A DNA stretch of 64,000 bases from Janthinobacterium sp. TND4EL3. Lineage in GTDB: Bacteria > Pseudomonadota > Gammaproteobacteria > Burkholderiales > Burkholderiaceae_D. Below the pieces are notes generated by a model, which saw only the letters and a list, made by a program, of their open reading frames with translations, was not told the origin of the DNA and ran no database searches. The stretch is taken from assembly GCF_900156175.1 (NCBI RefSeq), contig NZ_FTMV01000003.1, positions 413,575-477,574 on the forward strand, in the 5' to 3' direction. This document shows, one piece after another, positions 27,206-37,004 of this stretch (positions are counted from its first letter, which is position 1; each line of letters opens with the position of its first letter). A program made the translations under genes and the position numbers.

Positions 27206-27210
27206 TGAAG

Positions 27211-27330
27211 GACGCCTGATTAAACCTACTGCGCGTCGATATAGGTGGCCTGCGATGCTCACCGTACTAGAGTACGGTTGCGCTTCTTAGCCACCTCTCT
27301 CTTCCGCTCGCTACGGTTTTATCAGGCGTC
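27211..27330. repeat. Nested palindromic element between leuA and a convergent gene
   Basis: A 120-bp element with three nested inverted repeats: outer GACGCCTGATTAAACC (27211-27226) against GGTTTTATCAGGCGTC (27315-27330) with one mismatch; middle AGGTGGC (27243-27249) against GCCACCT (27290-27296); inner ACCGTACT (27261-27268) against AGTACGGT (27271-27278). It starts 5 bp after leuA and ends 17 bp before the lipoprotein stop. Sequences of this type recur in Burkholderiales genomes, in my recollection. It may be a MITE-like repeat that also ends transcription from both sides. Confidence 0.8.
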
Positions 27331-27347
27331 GTTACGCCGGTAATGTT

Positions 27348-27845
27348 TTACCAGAAAAAGCGCCGCTCTTCCTTGGCCGGATCGGGGCCGTTCATCATCA
27401 TGCGCACGATGCCGTCGTGGTCGAAGTGCACGTGCATCATGGAATCCCACACGCCCGATTCCTTGTAGCGGTAGGACCAGACGGTCAGTTTCGGGATGGC
27501 CAGGTAGGAAGTTTCCGTCGGGCGGCCCAGCGTCTGCAGCACGTCCTGCTGCGTCGAGACGCCCACCTTGATGCGGGCAAAGCCCGGCGTGTCGAGCACT
27601 TGCTCAAACGAAATCAACTTGTCGTCGGGGCCGAAGCGGGCCATGTAGGTATATTGGCCATACGGCCCCTTGGCGTATTCGAGTTCCGGCCCCGTGGGCA
27701 GCTGGTAGACGGCCGTGGGGCGGCCCAGGCGCGCTTCCACGGCGGCGCGCGGCTCGCCCGGTTGCGGCGGCGGGGCGTTCCAGTTGGCGCAGCCGGCCAG
27801 CAGGGCCAGCCATAGCGGTGTTGCTAATTTGAGCATGTTTTTCAT
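27348..27845 (-). CDS. Outer-membrane-type lipoprotein, BamE/SmpA-like
   Basis: A 165-residue lipoprotein: MKNMLKLATPLWLALLAGC gives a signal peptide with lipobox LAGC (Cys19), followed by a Pro-rich linker. Two similar halves follow, RAAVEARLGRPTAVYQLPTG-x-ELEYAKGPYG and QQDVLQTLGRPTETSYLAI-x-LTVWSYRYKE, each with the Gly-Arg-Pro-Thr turn seen in BamE/SmpA-type folds. The function is unknown; a BamE-like role in envelope assembly is only a structural suggestion. The start at 27845 places the lipobox at the N-terminus. It is divergent from rpsO. Confidence 0.8.
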   Translation of the reverse strand: MKNMLKLATPLWLALLAGCANWNAPPPQPGEPRAAVEARLGRPTAVYQLPTGPELEYAKGPYGQYTYMARFGPDDKLISFEQVLDTPGFARIKVGVSTQQDVLQTLGRPTETSYLAIPKLTVWSYRYKESGVWDSMMHVHFDHDGIVRMMMNGPDPAKEERRFFW

Positions 27846-28031
27846 GTTTGTCCTCCTGAAAAGCGGGAAAATCCTATCATGCGCCGAGAAAAGCCCGCGC
27901 GACAGGATACAGGCGGGCATTTTTCCGATATACTTGCGCGTCTGGTTTGTAGCTATGGGCCAGTATTTTAATAATCGTAGTTCACGGTGGATAGGGTTCA
28001 GACTCTGTGCACCGCATGTGAAAGGTTTATC

Positions 28032-28301
28032 ATGACAGTAGAAAACATCAACAAAGCCGCTATCATCGCGGACAACGCACGTGGTCAAAACGACACCGGC
28101 TCCCCTGAAGTGCAAGTTGCACTGCTGACAGCTCGCATCAACGAACTGAACGGCCACTTCAAAGCCCACTCGAAAGACCACCACTCCCGCCGCGGCCTGA
28201 TCATGATGGTCAACCGTCGTAAGAGCCTGTTGTCCTACCTGAAGGCTAAAGACGCTACCCGTTATCGCGACCTGATCGCTAAACTTGGTCTGCGCAAGTA
28301 A
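28032..28301 (+). CDS. rpsO: 30S ribosomal protein S15
   Basis: An 89-residue S15, the standard length. The conserved core is intact: [37 protein letters not shown] and the C-terminal [17 protein letters not shown]15 binds 16S rRNA early in 30S assembly. The ATG at 28032 follows AAAGG. It is followed by an intrinsic terminator and then pnp, the usual rpsO-pnp arrangement. Confidence 0.97.
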   Translation: MTVENINKAAIIADNARGQNDTGSPEVQVALLTARINELNGHFKAHSKDHHSRRGLIMMVNRRKSLLSYLKAKDATRYRDLIAKLGLRK

Positions 28302-28326
28302 TTTTTGCCGTACAAGGTTTATACAG

Positions 28327-28362
28327 AAATGCCTGCGCCAGTTCGCTGACGCGGGCATTTTG
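28327..28362 (+). terminator. Terminator between rpsO and pnp
   Basis: AAATGCCTGCG at 28327-28337 pairs with CGCGGGCATTT at 28350-28360 (11 bp with one T-G pair), and the final T-run overlaps the stem end. It probably allows partial read-through into pnp, as in other rpsO-pnp loci. Confidence 0.8.
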
Positions 28363-28534
28363 TCATTTGAATTCCGGATTTATGTCCGCAAGTGAAGTAT
28401 TCTCTTACAGATATCATGTTTTAGAAGCAATGTAGCAAAGGTGGAAACAAGTAAAGGCAGCATTTTTACGCCGCCTGTGGTGAGGTGAACGACAGCCCCT
28501 GAAAATCTGTCGGCAATTAGAAAAGGGATACCCC

Positions 28535-30652
28535 ATGTTTAACAAAGTTACGAAAACCTTCCAGTACGGTCAACATCAAGTGACCCTGGAAACCGGCGAA
28601 ATCGCACGTCAGGCATCCGGCGCAGTGCTGGTGTCGATCGAGGATACCGTCGTTCTGGCAACGGTGGTGGCACGCAAAGATGCCAAGCCAGGCCAGGATT
28701 TCTTCCCTTTGACGGTTGATTATGTCGAGAAAACCTATGCTGCCGGTAAAATCCCGGGCGGTTTTTTCAAGCGCGAAGGCCGTCCTTCCGAAAAAGAAAC
28801 ACTGACATCGCGTCTGATCGACCGTCCTATCCGTCCGCTGTTCCCGGAAGGCTACCTGAATGAAGTGCAAGTCATCATTCACGTGCTGTCGGTCAACCCT
28901 GAAATCGATCCGGACATCGCCGCCATGATCGGCGCTTCGGCCGCCCTGTGCGTCTCGGGCGTGCCTTTCAACGGCCCGATCGGCGCCGCGCGCGTCGGTT
29001 ACGCCAATGGCCAGTACATCCTGAACCCGACCGTCCAGCAACTGAAAACGTCGCAAATGGACCTGGTGGTCGCCGGTACCGAAACGGCCGTGCTGATGGT
29101 CGAATCGGAAGCGCAGCAGCTGTCCGAAGAAATCATGCTGGGCGCCGTGGTCTTCGGCCACGACCAGATGAAAGTCGTCATCGACGCGATTCACGACCTG
29201 GTGCGTGACGGCGGCAAGCCGGAAGTGGAATGGGCGCCTGCGCCGAAGAACGAAGCACTGATCGCCCGCGTCGCGCATTTCGCCAACGCCAAGATCAATG
29301 ATGCATATCAAACCAAGGACAAGCAAGAGCGTACGGCCAAGCTGAAGGCGGCAACGTCGGAAGTGATCGCCGACCTGACGGCGGAAGCGGCAGCTGCCGG
29401 CGGCGCGTCCATCGACAGCGCGGAAGTGAACAACATCCTGTTCGACATCGAAGCGAAGATCGTGCGCACGCAGATCCTGGACGGCGAGCCACGCATCGAC
29501 GGCCGCGACACGCGCACCGTGCGTCCGATCTCGATCCGCACCAGCGTGCTGCCACGCACCCACGGTTCGGCCCTGTTCACGCGCGGCGAAACGCAGGCGC
29601 TGGTCGTCGCCACCCTGGGCACCGCCCGCGACAGCCAGAAGATCGATGCGCTGATGGGCGAGTTCACCGATTCGTTCATGCTGCATTACAACATGCCTCC
29701 GTTCGCCACGGGCGAAACGGGCCGCGTCGGTACGCCGAAGCGCCGCGAAATCGGCCACGGCCGCCTGGCCAAGCGCGCGCTGATCGCCGCCCTGCCAGCA
29801 GCCGAAGAGTTCAGCTACTCGGTGCGCCTGGTATCGGAAATCACGGAATCGAACGGTTCCTCGTCGATGGCCTCCGTGTGCGGCGGCTGCCTGGCACTGA
29901 TGGACGCCGGCGTGCCGATGAAAGAGCACGTGGCCGGTATCGCCATGGGTCTGATCAAGGAAGGCGGCAAGTTTGCCGTGCTGTCCGACATCCTGGGCGA
30001 CGAAGATCACCTGGGCGACATGGACTTCAAGGTAGCCGGTACCCGCAACGGTATCACGGCGCTGCAGATGGACATCAAGATCATGGGCATCACCAAGGAA
30101 ATCATGCAAGTGGCACTGGCGCAAGCCAAGGAAGGCCGCGAGCACATCCTGGGCGAAATGCAAAAAGCCATGCCGCACGTCAAAACCGAACTGTCCGATT
30201 TCGCACCGCGTCTGATCACCATCAAGATCAACCCGGAAAAAATCCGTGACGTGATCGGCAAGGGCGGCGCCGTGATCCGCGCGCTGACCGAAGAGACGGG
30301 CACCCAGATCGACATCAGCGACGAAGGCGTGGTCACCATCGCTTCCGTCGACGCCGCTGCCGGCCAGGAAGCCAAGCGCCGCATCGAGGAACTGACGGCT
30401 TCCGTCGAAGTGGGCAAGACCTACGAAGGCACCGTGCTGAAACTGCTGGACTTCGGCGCCATCGTGCAAGTCATGCCAGGCAAGGACGGCTTGCTGCACA
30501 TCAGCCAGATCGCCAACGAGCGCGTCAACGCCGTGGCCGACTACCTGAAAGAAGGCCAGCTGGTCCGCGTCAAGGTTCTGGAAACGGACGACCGCGGCCG
30601 CCTGAAGCTGTCGATGAAAGCTGCCGAAGGCAACGAAGCGCCAGCCGCTTAA
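28535..30652 (+). CDS. pnp: Polyribonucleotide nucleotidyltransferase (PNPase)
   Basis: A 705-residue phosphorolytic 3'-5' exoribonuclease of the RNA degradosome. Two RNase PH domains are visible (from [21 protein letters not shown], and from about 320 with [15 protein letters not shown] and [15 protein letters not shown]), then the KH domain ([21 protein letters not shown]) and the S1 domain ([31 protein letters not shown]). AAAAGGG precedes the ATG. A 170-bp leader between the rpsO terminator and the start could carry the autoregulatory structure known for pnp, but I could not define one. Confidence 0.97.
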   Translation: MFNKVTKTFQYGQHQVTLETGEIARQASGAVLVSIEDTVVLATVVARKDAKPGQDFFPLTVDYVEKTYAAGKIPGGFFKREGRPSEKETLTSRLIDRPIRPLFPEGYLNEVQVIIHVLSVNPEIDPDIAAMIGASAALCVSGVPFNGPIGAARVGYANGQYILNPTVQQLKTSQMDLVVAGTETAVLMVESEAQQLSEEIMLGAVVFGHDQMKVVIDAIHDLVRDGGKPEVEWAPAPKNEALIARVAHFANAKINDAYQTKDKQERTAKLKAATSEVIADLTAEAAAAGGASIDSAEVNNILFDIEAKIVRTQILDGEPRIDGRDTRTVRPISIRTSVLPRTHGSALFTRGETQALVVATLGTARDSQKIDALMGEFTDSFMLHYNMPPFATGETGRVGTPKRREIGHGRLAKRALIAALPAAEEFSYSVRLVSEITESNGSSSMASVCGGCLALMDAGVPMKEHVAGIAMGLIKEGGKFAVLSDILGDEDHLGDMDFKVAGTRNGITALQMDIKIMGITKEIMQVALAQAKEGREHILGEMQKAMPHVKTELSDFAPRLITIKINPEKIRDVIGKGGAVIRALTEETGTQIDISDEGVVTIASVDAAAGQEAKRRIEELTASVEVGKTYEGTVLKLLDFGAIVQVMPGKDGLLHISQIANERVNAVADYLKEGQLVRVKVLETDDRGRLKLSMKAAEGNEAPAA

Positions 30653-30670
30653 TTTCCTTCGGGTTCGCCT

Positions 30671-30730
30671 GAATGCGGCCTCGGCCGCATTCTCAACAAC
30701 CGCCGGCGCGCAAGCCCTGGCGGTTTTTTT
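30671..30730 (+). terminator. Tandem hairpins ending pnp
   Basis: Hairpin 1 is GAATGCGGCC (30671-30680) with GGCCGCATTC (30683-30692), perfect over 10 bp. Hairpin 2 is AACCGCC (30698-30704) with GGCGGTT (30719-30725), followed by a T-tract to 30730. The second is a standard intrinsic terminator; the first may protect the pnp 3' end. Confidence 0.88.
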
Positions 30731-30868
30731 ATGCGCGTCGTTTGCGCTGTATCGAAGGTGGGTGCCGACGCGTGTACCGGCCTTGATCCAGCGCGTATCG
30801 GCCGCTGCCACCTCTTGTAGATTCGGAGTGAGATTTTCCCCCGAACGGGTCTTCCAAGGAGATGCAGC

Positions 30869-31564
30869 ATGCGCACATTCTGCGGGCTGGCCGCCGCCTT
30901 CCTGTTTGCCGTCGCGCCCGGTGTCCGGGCACAGCTGGACAACGCACCCACGCCGGTGCCATTGCCCATACCCATCGCCGCCGCGTCTGGGGCCATGCCG
31001 CCGCAAGACCTCGACGCCTTGCGCGCCGTGCATGCGCGCGAAATCAATGACCTCAGCACGTTCAGGACGGCGGGCTTGCCGCGTGATGCTATCGACTCCT
31101 ATCTCGATAGTGCGGCAGGGCGGCAATTCCTGCGCGAACTGCGCGGGGCCGATCCGGCCGCGCCGGCCGACACCATCTATGCGCGGGCCGTCGAACAGCT
31201 GGCGTCCGGCAGCACCGTGCCGTACCTGCAGCCCATGGCTGCCGCGCTGGTAAAAATCGTGCCGCATGGCCAGAACGTGTCGCCATATTCGCCGTACTTC
31301 ACCACCAGCGCGCAGTTGCAGCTGGCCTCGGGCCGGTGCGCCAGCCTGGCCGACTGTTTCGGCCTGCCCCTGAAGAGCGAGGCGCCGCTGTATGATGTGT
31401 ATCAGATCATGCCCAAGGGCACCGTCAACGTGTTCGTCAGCCAGGTGGCGCCCACGCAGGAGCTGGGCGGGCTCGTGCGCCGCAAGGGCGGGGCGCAACA
31501 GTATTTGTTGCCAAATCGTAACTTGTGGTGGGCGCCCGTGCTGATCGGCACGATCAAGAACTGA
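30869..31564 (+). CDS. Exported protein of unknown function, possible toxin-like C-terminus
   Basis: A 231-residue protein with a signal peptide (residues 1-21, ending GVRAQ), a Pro-rich linker to about 45, a helical middle part (PPQDLDALRAVHAREINDL, RDAIDSYLDSAAGRQFLREL) and a C-terminal beta-rich part with a Cys157/Cys163 pair (GRCASLADCFGLPL), YDVYQIMPKGTVNVFV and GGAQQYLLPNRNLWWAP. The C-terminal pattern reminds me of small polymorphic-toxin domains, but I cannot name it with confidence. AAGGAG precedes the ATG. A small cytoplasmic protein follows 9 bp downstream, which is a toxin/immunity type of layout. Confidence 0.6.
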   Translation: MRTFCGLAAAFLFAVAPGVRAQLDNAPTPVPLPIPIAAASGAMPPQDLDALRAVHAREINDLSTFRTAGLPRDAIDSYLDSAAGRQFLRELRGADPAAPADTIYARAVEQLASGSTVPYLQPMAAALVKIVPHGQNVSPYSPYFTTSAQLQLASGRCASLADCFGLPLKSEAPLYDVYQIMPKGTVNVFVSQVAPTQELGGLVRRKGGAQQYLLPNRNLWWAPVLIGTIKN

Positions 31565-31573
31565 GGAGACAGG

Positions 31574-31870
31574 ATGGATCAGCAGCGCTTGCAAGCCAGT
31601 GCCGCAGAACTGGGGCAATTGCTGGCGCGCCTGGCGCCCGGCGATACGGAGGTGGCCGACCTGCGCGGCGCGGTCGAGCCGCTGCTGGCGCTGGCGGGCA
31701 GCGGCGCCCTGGCCGCGCCCCTGCCGTGGGGCGATATCCCGGGCGGGCGCTATTTTATGGAAGGCGGCTTGCGCCGGTATCCCGGACTGGAGCAGGCGTT
31801 TGCCCGCTTTCGCATCGAGGCGACGGGCGGCGAATCGCCCGCCTTGCGCAAGCTGCGGGGCGAGATATAG
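31574..31870 (+). CDS. Small cytoplasmic protein, possible immunity partner
   Basis: A 98-residue protein with no signal peptide or membrane segment, starting 9 bp after the exported protein with its own AGGAG site. It has a helical N-terminal half and a Gly/Trp-containing core, PWGDIPGGRYFMEGGLRR, then a charged helix. It is not a family I can name. Its position directly after a secreted protein gene suggests that it binds or neutralises that protein before export; this is inference. Confidence 0.55.
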   Translation: MDQQRLQASAAELGQLLARLAPGDTEVADLRGAVEPLLALAGSGALAAPLPWGDIPGGRYFMEGGLRRYPGLEQAFARFRIEATGGESPALRKLRGEI

Positions 31871-32013
31871 TGAATATATCGTCAACATGAAGTTAATATA
31901 AGGTATCAATTGTTGTTTATGGGTAATTGAGAGTCAGTATTGCTTGACGACAAAATCTTATTCCCTGACCATGGCGCATCCCTCCCGATTTTCTCTTTTT
32001 TATTGGATGCACC

Positions 32014-33960
32014 ATGTTGTCCTCCCTTAAGGCGCGGCTGATCGCCATCGCCGTTTCCATCGTCGTGCTGGCCATGCTGGCCGTCGCCATCGCCAATTTC
32101 TTTACCACGCGCTCCAGCACCCTGGCCGCGCTCGACACGCAGATGCTGCAGCTGTCGCACAGCCATGCCACGGCCATCGCCGAATGGCTGCGTTCCAAGC
32201 AGGCCGTCGTCGCTTCGCTCAAGCAGGGCGCTGCGGCGGCCGATCCGCTGCCGGCCCTGAAGGCGGCCGAGCAGGCGGGCACCTTCGACATGGCGTATAT
32301 CGGTTTTGCCGACAAGCACGCCGTCTTTTCGCAGGAGCGCAAGCGCGCAGCCGACTACGATCCCACGGCGCGCCCGTGGTACAAGCTGGCGTCCGAGGTG
32401 GGCGGCCCCATCATCACGGCGCCGTATATCGGCGCCAGCACGGGCAAGCTGGTGGTGACGTTCGCCGAGCCGCTGGGCGGCAAGGGCAGCGTGACGGGCG
32501 TGATGGCGGCCGACGTGATGATGGACGCGGTCGTGCAAAACGTCGCCTCGATCAAGCCGACGGCGGCCAGCTACGGCTTTCTCGTCGATGGCGGCGGCAA
32601 GATCATCGCCCATCCGGACGCCAAGCTGACCCTCAAGCCCCTGGCCGAACTCGATCCGGGGCTGAGCGCGCAGGCGCTGGCCGATATCGAAAAGAGCGGT
32701 GATGGCGCGGCCATCCGCCTGGACGGGCGCGACGGCATCTTGCATGTGAGTAAGGTTCCAGGCAGCGACTGGCTGCTGGCCACCGTGCTGGACCGCGCGG
32801 AAGCCACGCAAGCCTTGAGTTCCATGCTGCGCGCCTCGGCCCTGACGGCCTTGCTGGTGCTGGCCCTGGCCGCCACGGTACTGAGCGTGCTGGTGGCGCG
32901 CGCCTTGCGCCGCCTGGGCCTGGTGCGCGACGCCATGGAAGCGATCGCCACGGGGGACGGCGACCTGACCAGCCGCCTCGACGCGGATGGCACGGACGAG
33001 CTGGCGCAGATCGCCAAGGCCTTCAATTTGTTCGTCGAAAAGATCGCCACCGTGCTCGTGCAGATCCGCAGCATCAGCACCCTGGTGCGCAGCGAATCGG
33101 CCGATATTGCCGCCGGCAATGCTGACCTGTCCTCGCGCACGGAAGCGCAGGCGGGCGCGCTGGAAGAAACGGCCAGTTCGATGGATGAGCTGACCTCGAC
33201 GGTGAAACAGAATGCGGAAAACGCGCATGCGGCCAATGAACTGGCCGTGTCCGCCTCGGAAGTGGCGGCCAAGGGCGGGCGCGTGGTGCAGCAGGTGGTG
33301 GGCACCATGGCCGGCATCCAGGAAAGCTCGCGCAAGATCGTCGACATCATCGGCGTGATCGACGGCATCGCCTTCCAGACGAATATCCTGGCCCTGAACG
33401 CGGCCGTCGAGGCGGCGCGCGCGGGCGAGCAGGGCAGGGGCTTTGCCGTGGTGGCGTCCGAAGTGCGCAACCTGGCGCAGCGCTCGGCCGGCGCGGCGAA
33501 GGAAATCAAGGAATTGATCGGCGATTCGGTGGAGAAAGTCGATGCGGGCGGCCGTCTCGTCGATGAAGCGGGCCAGACCATGGACCAGGTGGTCGCTTCG
33601 GTGCAGCAATTGACCACCATCATGAGCGAGATCACGGTGGCCAGCCGCGAACAGAGCGCCGGCATCGGCGAGATCAATACGGCCGTCACGCACATGGATA
33701 CCATGACGCAGCAGAATGCCGCCCTCGTCGAGCAGGCGGCGGCCGCCGCGGAAAGCCTGCAGGAGCAGGCCGTGGACCTGGCGCAAGCCGTCGGCATGTT
33801 CCGCCTCGGCGATGCCGGCCCTGCCGCCGCGCCCGCGCCCGTGACGCGCCTGAAGGCCAAGCCGCCCGTATCGACCCCGCGCGCGCCGGCCCGCGTGCTG
33901 GCGCCGGCCAAGCCCGTCAAGGCGGCCAAGTCCGGCGCCGACGAGTGGGAAGAGTTTTAA
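32014..33960 (+). CDS. Methyl-accepting chemotaxis protein with Cache-type sensor
   Basis: A 648-residue chemoreceptor. TM1 lies at about 8-28, a periplasmic dCache-like sensor at about 35-270 ([41 protein letters not shown]), TM2 near 275-297, then HAMP and the signalling domain with the hairpin tip [20 protein letters not shown]. The C-terminus ends DEWEEF, a xWxxF pentapeptide of the kind that tethers CheR/CheB for methylation control. The linker before it is Pro/Ala/Lys-rich. Ligand unknown; small organic acids or amino acids are common for this sensor type. Confidence 0.93.
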   Translation: MLSSLKARLIAIAVSIVVLAMLAVAIANFFTTRSSTLAALDTQMLQLSHSHATAIAEWLRSKQAVVASLKQGAAAADPLPALKAAEQAGTFDMAYIGFADKHAVFSQERKRAADYDPTARPWYKLASEVGGPIITAPYIGASTGKLVVTFAEPLGGKGSVTGVMAADVMMDAVVQNVASIKPTAASYGFLVDGGGKIIAHPDAKLTLKPLAELDPGLSAQALADIEKSGDGAAIRLDGRDGILHVSKVPGSDWLLATVLDRAEATQALSSMLRASALTALLVLALAATVLSVLVARALRRLGLVRDAMEAIATGDGDLTSRLDADGTDELAQIAKAFNLFVEKIATVLVQIRSISTLVRSESADIAAGNADLSSRTEAQAGALEETASSMDELTSTVKQNAENAHAANELAVSASEVAAKGGRVVQQVVGTMAGIQESSRKIVDIIGVIDGIAFQTNILALNAAVEAARAGEQGRGFAVVASEVRNLAQRSAGAAKEIKELIGDSVEKVDAGGRLVDEAGQTMDQVVASVQQLTTIMSEITVASREQSAGIGEINTAVTHMDTMTQQNAALVEQAAAAAESLQEQAVDLAQAVGMFRLGDAGPAAAPAPVTRLKAKPPVSTPRAPARVLAPAKPVKAAKSGADEWEEF

Positions 33961-34111
33961 GCGCGCAGCAGTCCATTGACGTTCATCCGCGTTTTTGTCA
34001 GGCCAGCCTGCCAAAAATGCAGTTCGTCGCAATCGGCGTGTCCGGCGGGGGCGGTATGGCTATAGTGACACCATACCGCAAGCCTACTGCCAGACACCCG
34101 AGGAGAAACAC

Positions 34112-34321
34112 ATGAACGTCGCTAAAAACATGGAAATCATTGCCGTTGCCGCCGCCATCGTGTTCGGCGCCGGCTGCTACGCCATCGCCCCGGCCGCTCC
34201 GGCCCTGCAAGTGGCCAGTTCCACGGCCACCGTGGCCGCGTCCGCGAACAAAGCCGCCATGCAAGTGGTGGTCGTCAAGGCCAAGCGCCTGAGCGCCGCA
34301 GAAAAAGCCCGTTTTGCTTAA
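34112..34321 (+). CDS. Small membrane-anchored or exported protein
   Basis: A 69-residue protein starting MNVAKNMEIIAVAAAIVFGAG, a single hydrophobic helix or signal peptide, then an Ala-rich stretch and a basic tail (VVVKAKRLSAAEKARF). AGGAG sits 7 bp before the ATG, which supports translation. I do not recognise a family. Short proteins with this VVVKAKRL-type tail appear as hypothetical proteins in related bacteria, in my recollection. Confidence 0.6.
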   Translation: MNVAKNMEIIAVAAAIVFGAGCYAIAPAAPALQVASSTATVAASANKAAMQVVVVKAKRLSAAEKARFA

Positions 34322-34431
34322 TTGATTGTCAGCAATTTTCGGCGCTGCTACAGTGGCAGCCAGCAGCGATGCGCCGGTGCTCCCCTGAGGGCGCCGCGAC
34401 ACATAAAAACAAGATACCGAGGATGCAATAC

Positions 34432-35193
34432 ATGAAGAAGATACTGCAGTTTGCCCTGCTGTTGCTGGCGACGCTGGGCCTGGTGCGCGGCGCGGCCGCC
34501 GAGACCCGCTTGCTGGAAATGCGCAACGTCGATGCCCGCGTGGTGAGGGTCAAGCTCGACGGCGTAATGGAGGTGCGCATCCGCCAGGGCAGCGTGCCAT
34601 CGCTGAGCATCACGGCCGACAAGCGCTACATCGCCGACGTCAGCACGGCGCAAAGCGGTGATACCCTGCACATCGAAACGGAAGTACGTGGCTTCAAGAT
34701 CAATCCCGCTTCGATTCGTGCCGAACTGGTCTTGCCGAACCTGCGCGAACTCAGTTCCGAAGGCTTCGGCAGCACGGACATCACGGGTTTCAAGGGCGAG
34801 GAGCTGACCCTGTCGCTGGAAGGGGCGGGCAGCATCAAGCTGGTGGGTGACTACCGCAAGCTCAATGCCAGCCTGGGCGGCGTGGGCAGCATGCAGCTCT
34901 GGATCGGCAACAATGAAAAGGCGGAACTGGATTTGCAGGGCGCCGGCTCGGTGGTGCTGGGCGGGCGCGGGCGCTTGCTGAAAGCGAGCCTGGGCGGCCT
35001 GGGCAGCCTGAATGCGCAGCAATTCGAAGCGGACACCGTCAACCTGGAATTGAGCGGCCTGGGCAATGCCACGGTGAATGTCCATACGAACGCCAAGCTG
35101 AACCTGAGTGGACTCGGTTCGGTGGTGGTGTACGGCAAGCCGGCCAACCGCGACGTCAGCGTCGATGGCCTGGGCAAGGTTAGCTGGAAGTAA
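34432..35193 (+). CDS. Head-GIN domain (DUF2807) exported protein
   Basis: A 253-residue protein with a signal peptide (residues 1-20, ending RGAAA) and then a right-handed beta-helix-like DUF2807/head-GIN domain. Repeats of the pattern L-x-G-x-G-S/N are visible: LEGAGSIKLVG, LGGVGSMQLW, LQGAGSVVLGG, LGGLGSLNAQ, LSGLGNATVN and LSGLGSVVVYG. The ATG at 34432 is preferred because GAGG (34419-34422) then lies at 9 bp, while it abuts the ATG at 34423. The likely location is the periplasm; function unknown. Confidence 0.85.
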   Translation: MKKILQFALLLLATLGLVRGAAAETRLLEMRNVDARVVRVKLDGVMEVRIRQGSVPSLSITADKRYIADVSTAQSGDTLHIETEVRGFKINPASIRAELVLPNLRELSSEGFGSTDITGFKGEELTLSLEGAGSIKLVGDYRKLNASLGGVGSMQLWIGNNEKAELDLQGAGSVVLGGRGRLLKASLGGLGSLNAQQFEADTVNLELSGLGNATVNVHTNAKLNLSGLGSVVVYGKPANRDVSVDGLGKVSWK

Positions 35194-35262
35194 GCAAGCG
35201 CCGCCAGGCCTGGCTGTCTTCAGGCTGGAGAAGAAAAAGCAGTGAGACTACCTCCCATTCCG

Positions 35263-35871
35263 ATGAAAAAACTGATCCTTACATTACTCATGCTGTTGGC
35301 GATACAGCTGCCCGCGCGGGCCGGCTTCGTCGAAGGTGCCAGCGCCTACAATAACAAGAATTATGCGCTGGCCTACAAGGAAATATTGCCCCTTGCTAAG
35401 ACTGGCAATGCCGATGCCCAGCATTTGCTGGGCTTGATGTATTACATGGGGCGCGGCTTGCCGCAGGATTACAAGCAGGCCATGTTCTGGCACCGCAAGG
35501 CGGCCGAGCAGGGCAAGGCGGACGCCCAGTACGTGGTGGGCGCCATGTATTACACGGGCAACGCCGTGCTGCAAGACCACAAGCAGGCTGTCAGCTGGTT
35601 CCGCAAGGCGGCCGAGCAGAATCATGCCGAGGCACAACAGGTGCTGGGCCTGATGTACCGCTACCACATGGGCGGCGTGCAGCAGGATAACGTCATCGCC
35701 TACATGCTGTGGAACCTGGCGGCGGCGAATGGCAATGCGAACGCGGCCGACCAGCGCGCCGCCGTCGTGCGCAAGATGACGCATGAGCAGGTCGAGGAAG
35801 GGCAGGCACTGTCCGCGAAATGGAAGCCCGGCACGCCCTTGCCGCGCCAGTCGAAGACGGGCGCGGGCTGA
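35263..35871 (+). CDS. Sel1-repeat exported protein
   Basis: A 202-residue protein with a signal peptide (MKKLILTLLMLLAIQLPARA) and then three to four Sel1-like repeats: ALAYKEILPLAKTGNADAQ, LGLMYYMGRGLPQDYKQAMF, GAMYYTGNAVLQDHKQAVSW and LGLMYRYHMGGVQQDN. Such helical repeats mediate protein-protein contacts, here in the periplasm. A GTG at 35242, better placed behind GGAGAAG, would add seven residues ahead of the signal peptide, so the true start is uncertain. Confidence 0.85.
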   Translation: MKKLILTLLMLLAIQLPARAGFVEGASAYNNKNYALAYKEILPLAKTGNADAQHLLGLMYYMGRGLPQDYKQAMFWHRKAAEQGKADAQYVVGAMYYTGNAVLQDHKQAVSWFRKAAEQNHAEAQQVLGLMYRYHMGGVQQDNVIAYMLWNLAAANGNANAADQRAAVVRKMTHEQVEEGQALSAKWKPGTPLPRQSKTGAG

Positions 35872-35950
35872 CGGGGCAGGGGCGCGTGACGGCCTGCAAG
35901 GGGCGGCGGCTTGGCGTACAATCGCCGTTTTCCCTTGAAAGAGTCCCGCC

Positions 35951-36931
35951 ATGCGTGCAGTTGCCATCAGCCAGCCAGGTCCCGCCGACGTTTTGCAGAT
36001 CGCCGAGCGTCCCGTTCCCGCCTTCAAGGCGGGCGAACTGCTGATCAAGGTGCACGCGGCCGGCATCAACCGCCCCGACGTGCTGCAGCGCCTGGGCAAA
36101 TACGCGCCGCCGGCCGGCGCGTCGGACCTGCCGGGCCTGGAAGTGGCGGGCGAAGTCGTCGATGGTGATTTCACCGGCACGGCGTTCAGGAAGGGCGACC
36201 TGGTCTGCGCGCTGGTGCAGGGCGGCGGCTATGCCGAATACTGTGCCGCCCCAAGCGGCCAGTGCCTGCCCCTGCCGAAAGGCTTGACGGCGCTGGAAGG
36301 CGCGTCGCTGCCCGAGAACTTCTTTACCGTCTGGAGCAATGTCTTCGACCGCTGCGCGCTGGCCGATGGTGAAACCTTGCTGGTGCAGGGCGGCACGTCC
36401 GGCATCGGCGTGGCGGCGATTCAACTGGCGGCCGCGCTCGGTCACCGCGTGTTCGCCACGGCGGGCAGCGACGAGAAGGCGCGCGCCTGCGAGGCGCTGG
36501 GCGCCGAACGCGGTATCAATTACCGCACGGAAGATTTCGTGGCCGTCGTCAAGGAGTTGACCGATGGCAAGGGTGTCGACGTCATCCTCGACATGGTGGG
36601 CGGCGACTACCTGCCGCGCGAGATTGCCTGCCTGGCCGACGATGGCCGCATCGGCCTGATCGCCGTGCAGGGCGGCACCAGGGCGGAACTGGACCTGGGC
36701 GCCTTGCTGCGCCGCCGCCTGACGGTAACCGGTTCCACCTTGCGCCCCCGTTCCGTGGCCTTCAAGGCGGCCATCGCGCACCATCTGCGCACGACCGTCT
36801 GGCCGCTGATCGAGGCAGGCAAGATCAAGCCCGTGATCTATCAAACTTTCCCCCTGGAAAAGGCCAACGAGGCCCATGCCCTGATGGAAGCGAGCACGCA
36901 CGTGGGCAAGATCATGTTGCAAGTTGCCTGA
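35951..36931 (+). CDS. NAD(P)H-quinone oxidoreductase, PIG3/zinc-free MDR family
   Basis: A 326-residue medium-chain dehydrogenase/reductase without zinc ligands, of the PIG3 quinone-reductase group. Features are AGINRPDVLQRLGKYAPP (about 36-53), the NADPH-binding QGGTSGIGVAAIQLA (near 141-155) and the C-terminal VIYQTFPLEKANEAHALMEAS with GKIMLQV. It probably reduces quinones or enals with NADPH. The gene sits just upstream of tpiA on the same strand. Confidence 0.9.
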   Translation: MRAVAISQPGPADVLQIAERPVPAFKAGELLIKVHAAGINRPDVLQRLGKYAPPAGASDLPGLEVAGEVVDGDFTGTAFRKGDLVCALVQGGGYAEYCAAPSGQCLPLPKGLTALEGASLPENFFTVWSNVFDRCALADGETLLVQGGTSGIGVAAIQLAAALGHRVFATAGSDEKARACEALGAERGINYRTEDFVAVVKELTDGKGVDVILDMVGGDYLPREIACLADDGRIGLIAVQGGTRAELDLGALLRRRLTVTGSTLRPRSVAFKAAIAHHLRTTVWPLIEAGKIKPVIYQTFPLEKANEAHALMEASTHVGKIMLQVA

Positions 36932-37004
36932 AACGGCGCACTGCCTGTTTGACCGGCATCGGTGCCGGAGTTAGAATGACGGGTTATTAAGAATTTAGGC
37001 TACT

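Noticed and set aside
28517..31909. An open frame of 1130 codons on the minus strand across pnp
   Set aside because: It is antisense to the intact, strongly conserved pnp gene and arises from its GC-rich codon pattern. The product is a low-complexity His/Arg/Gln-rich sequence with no domain.
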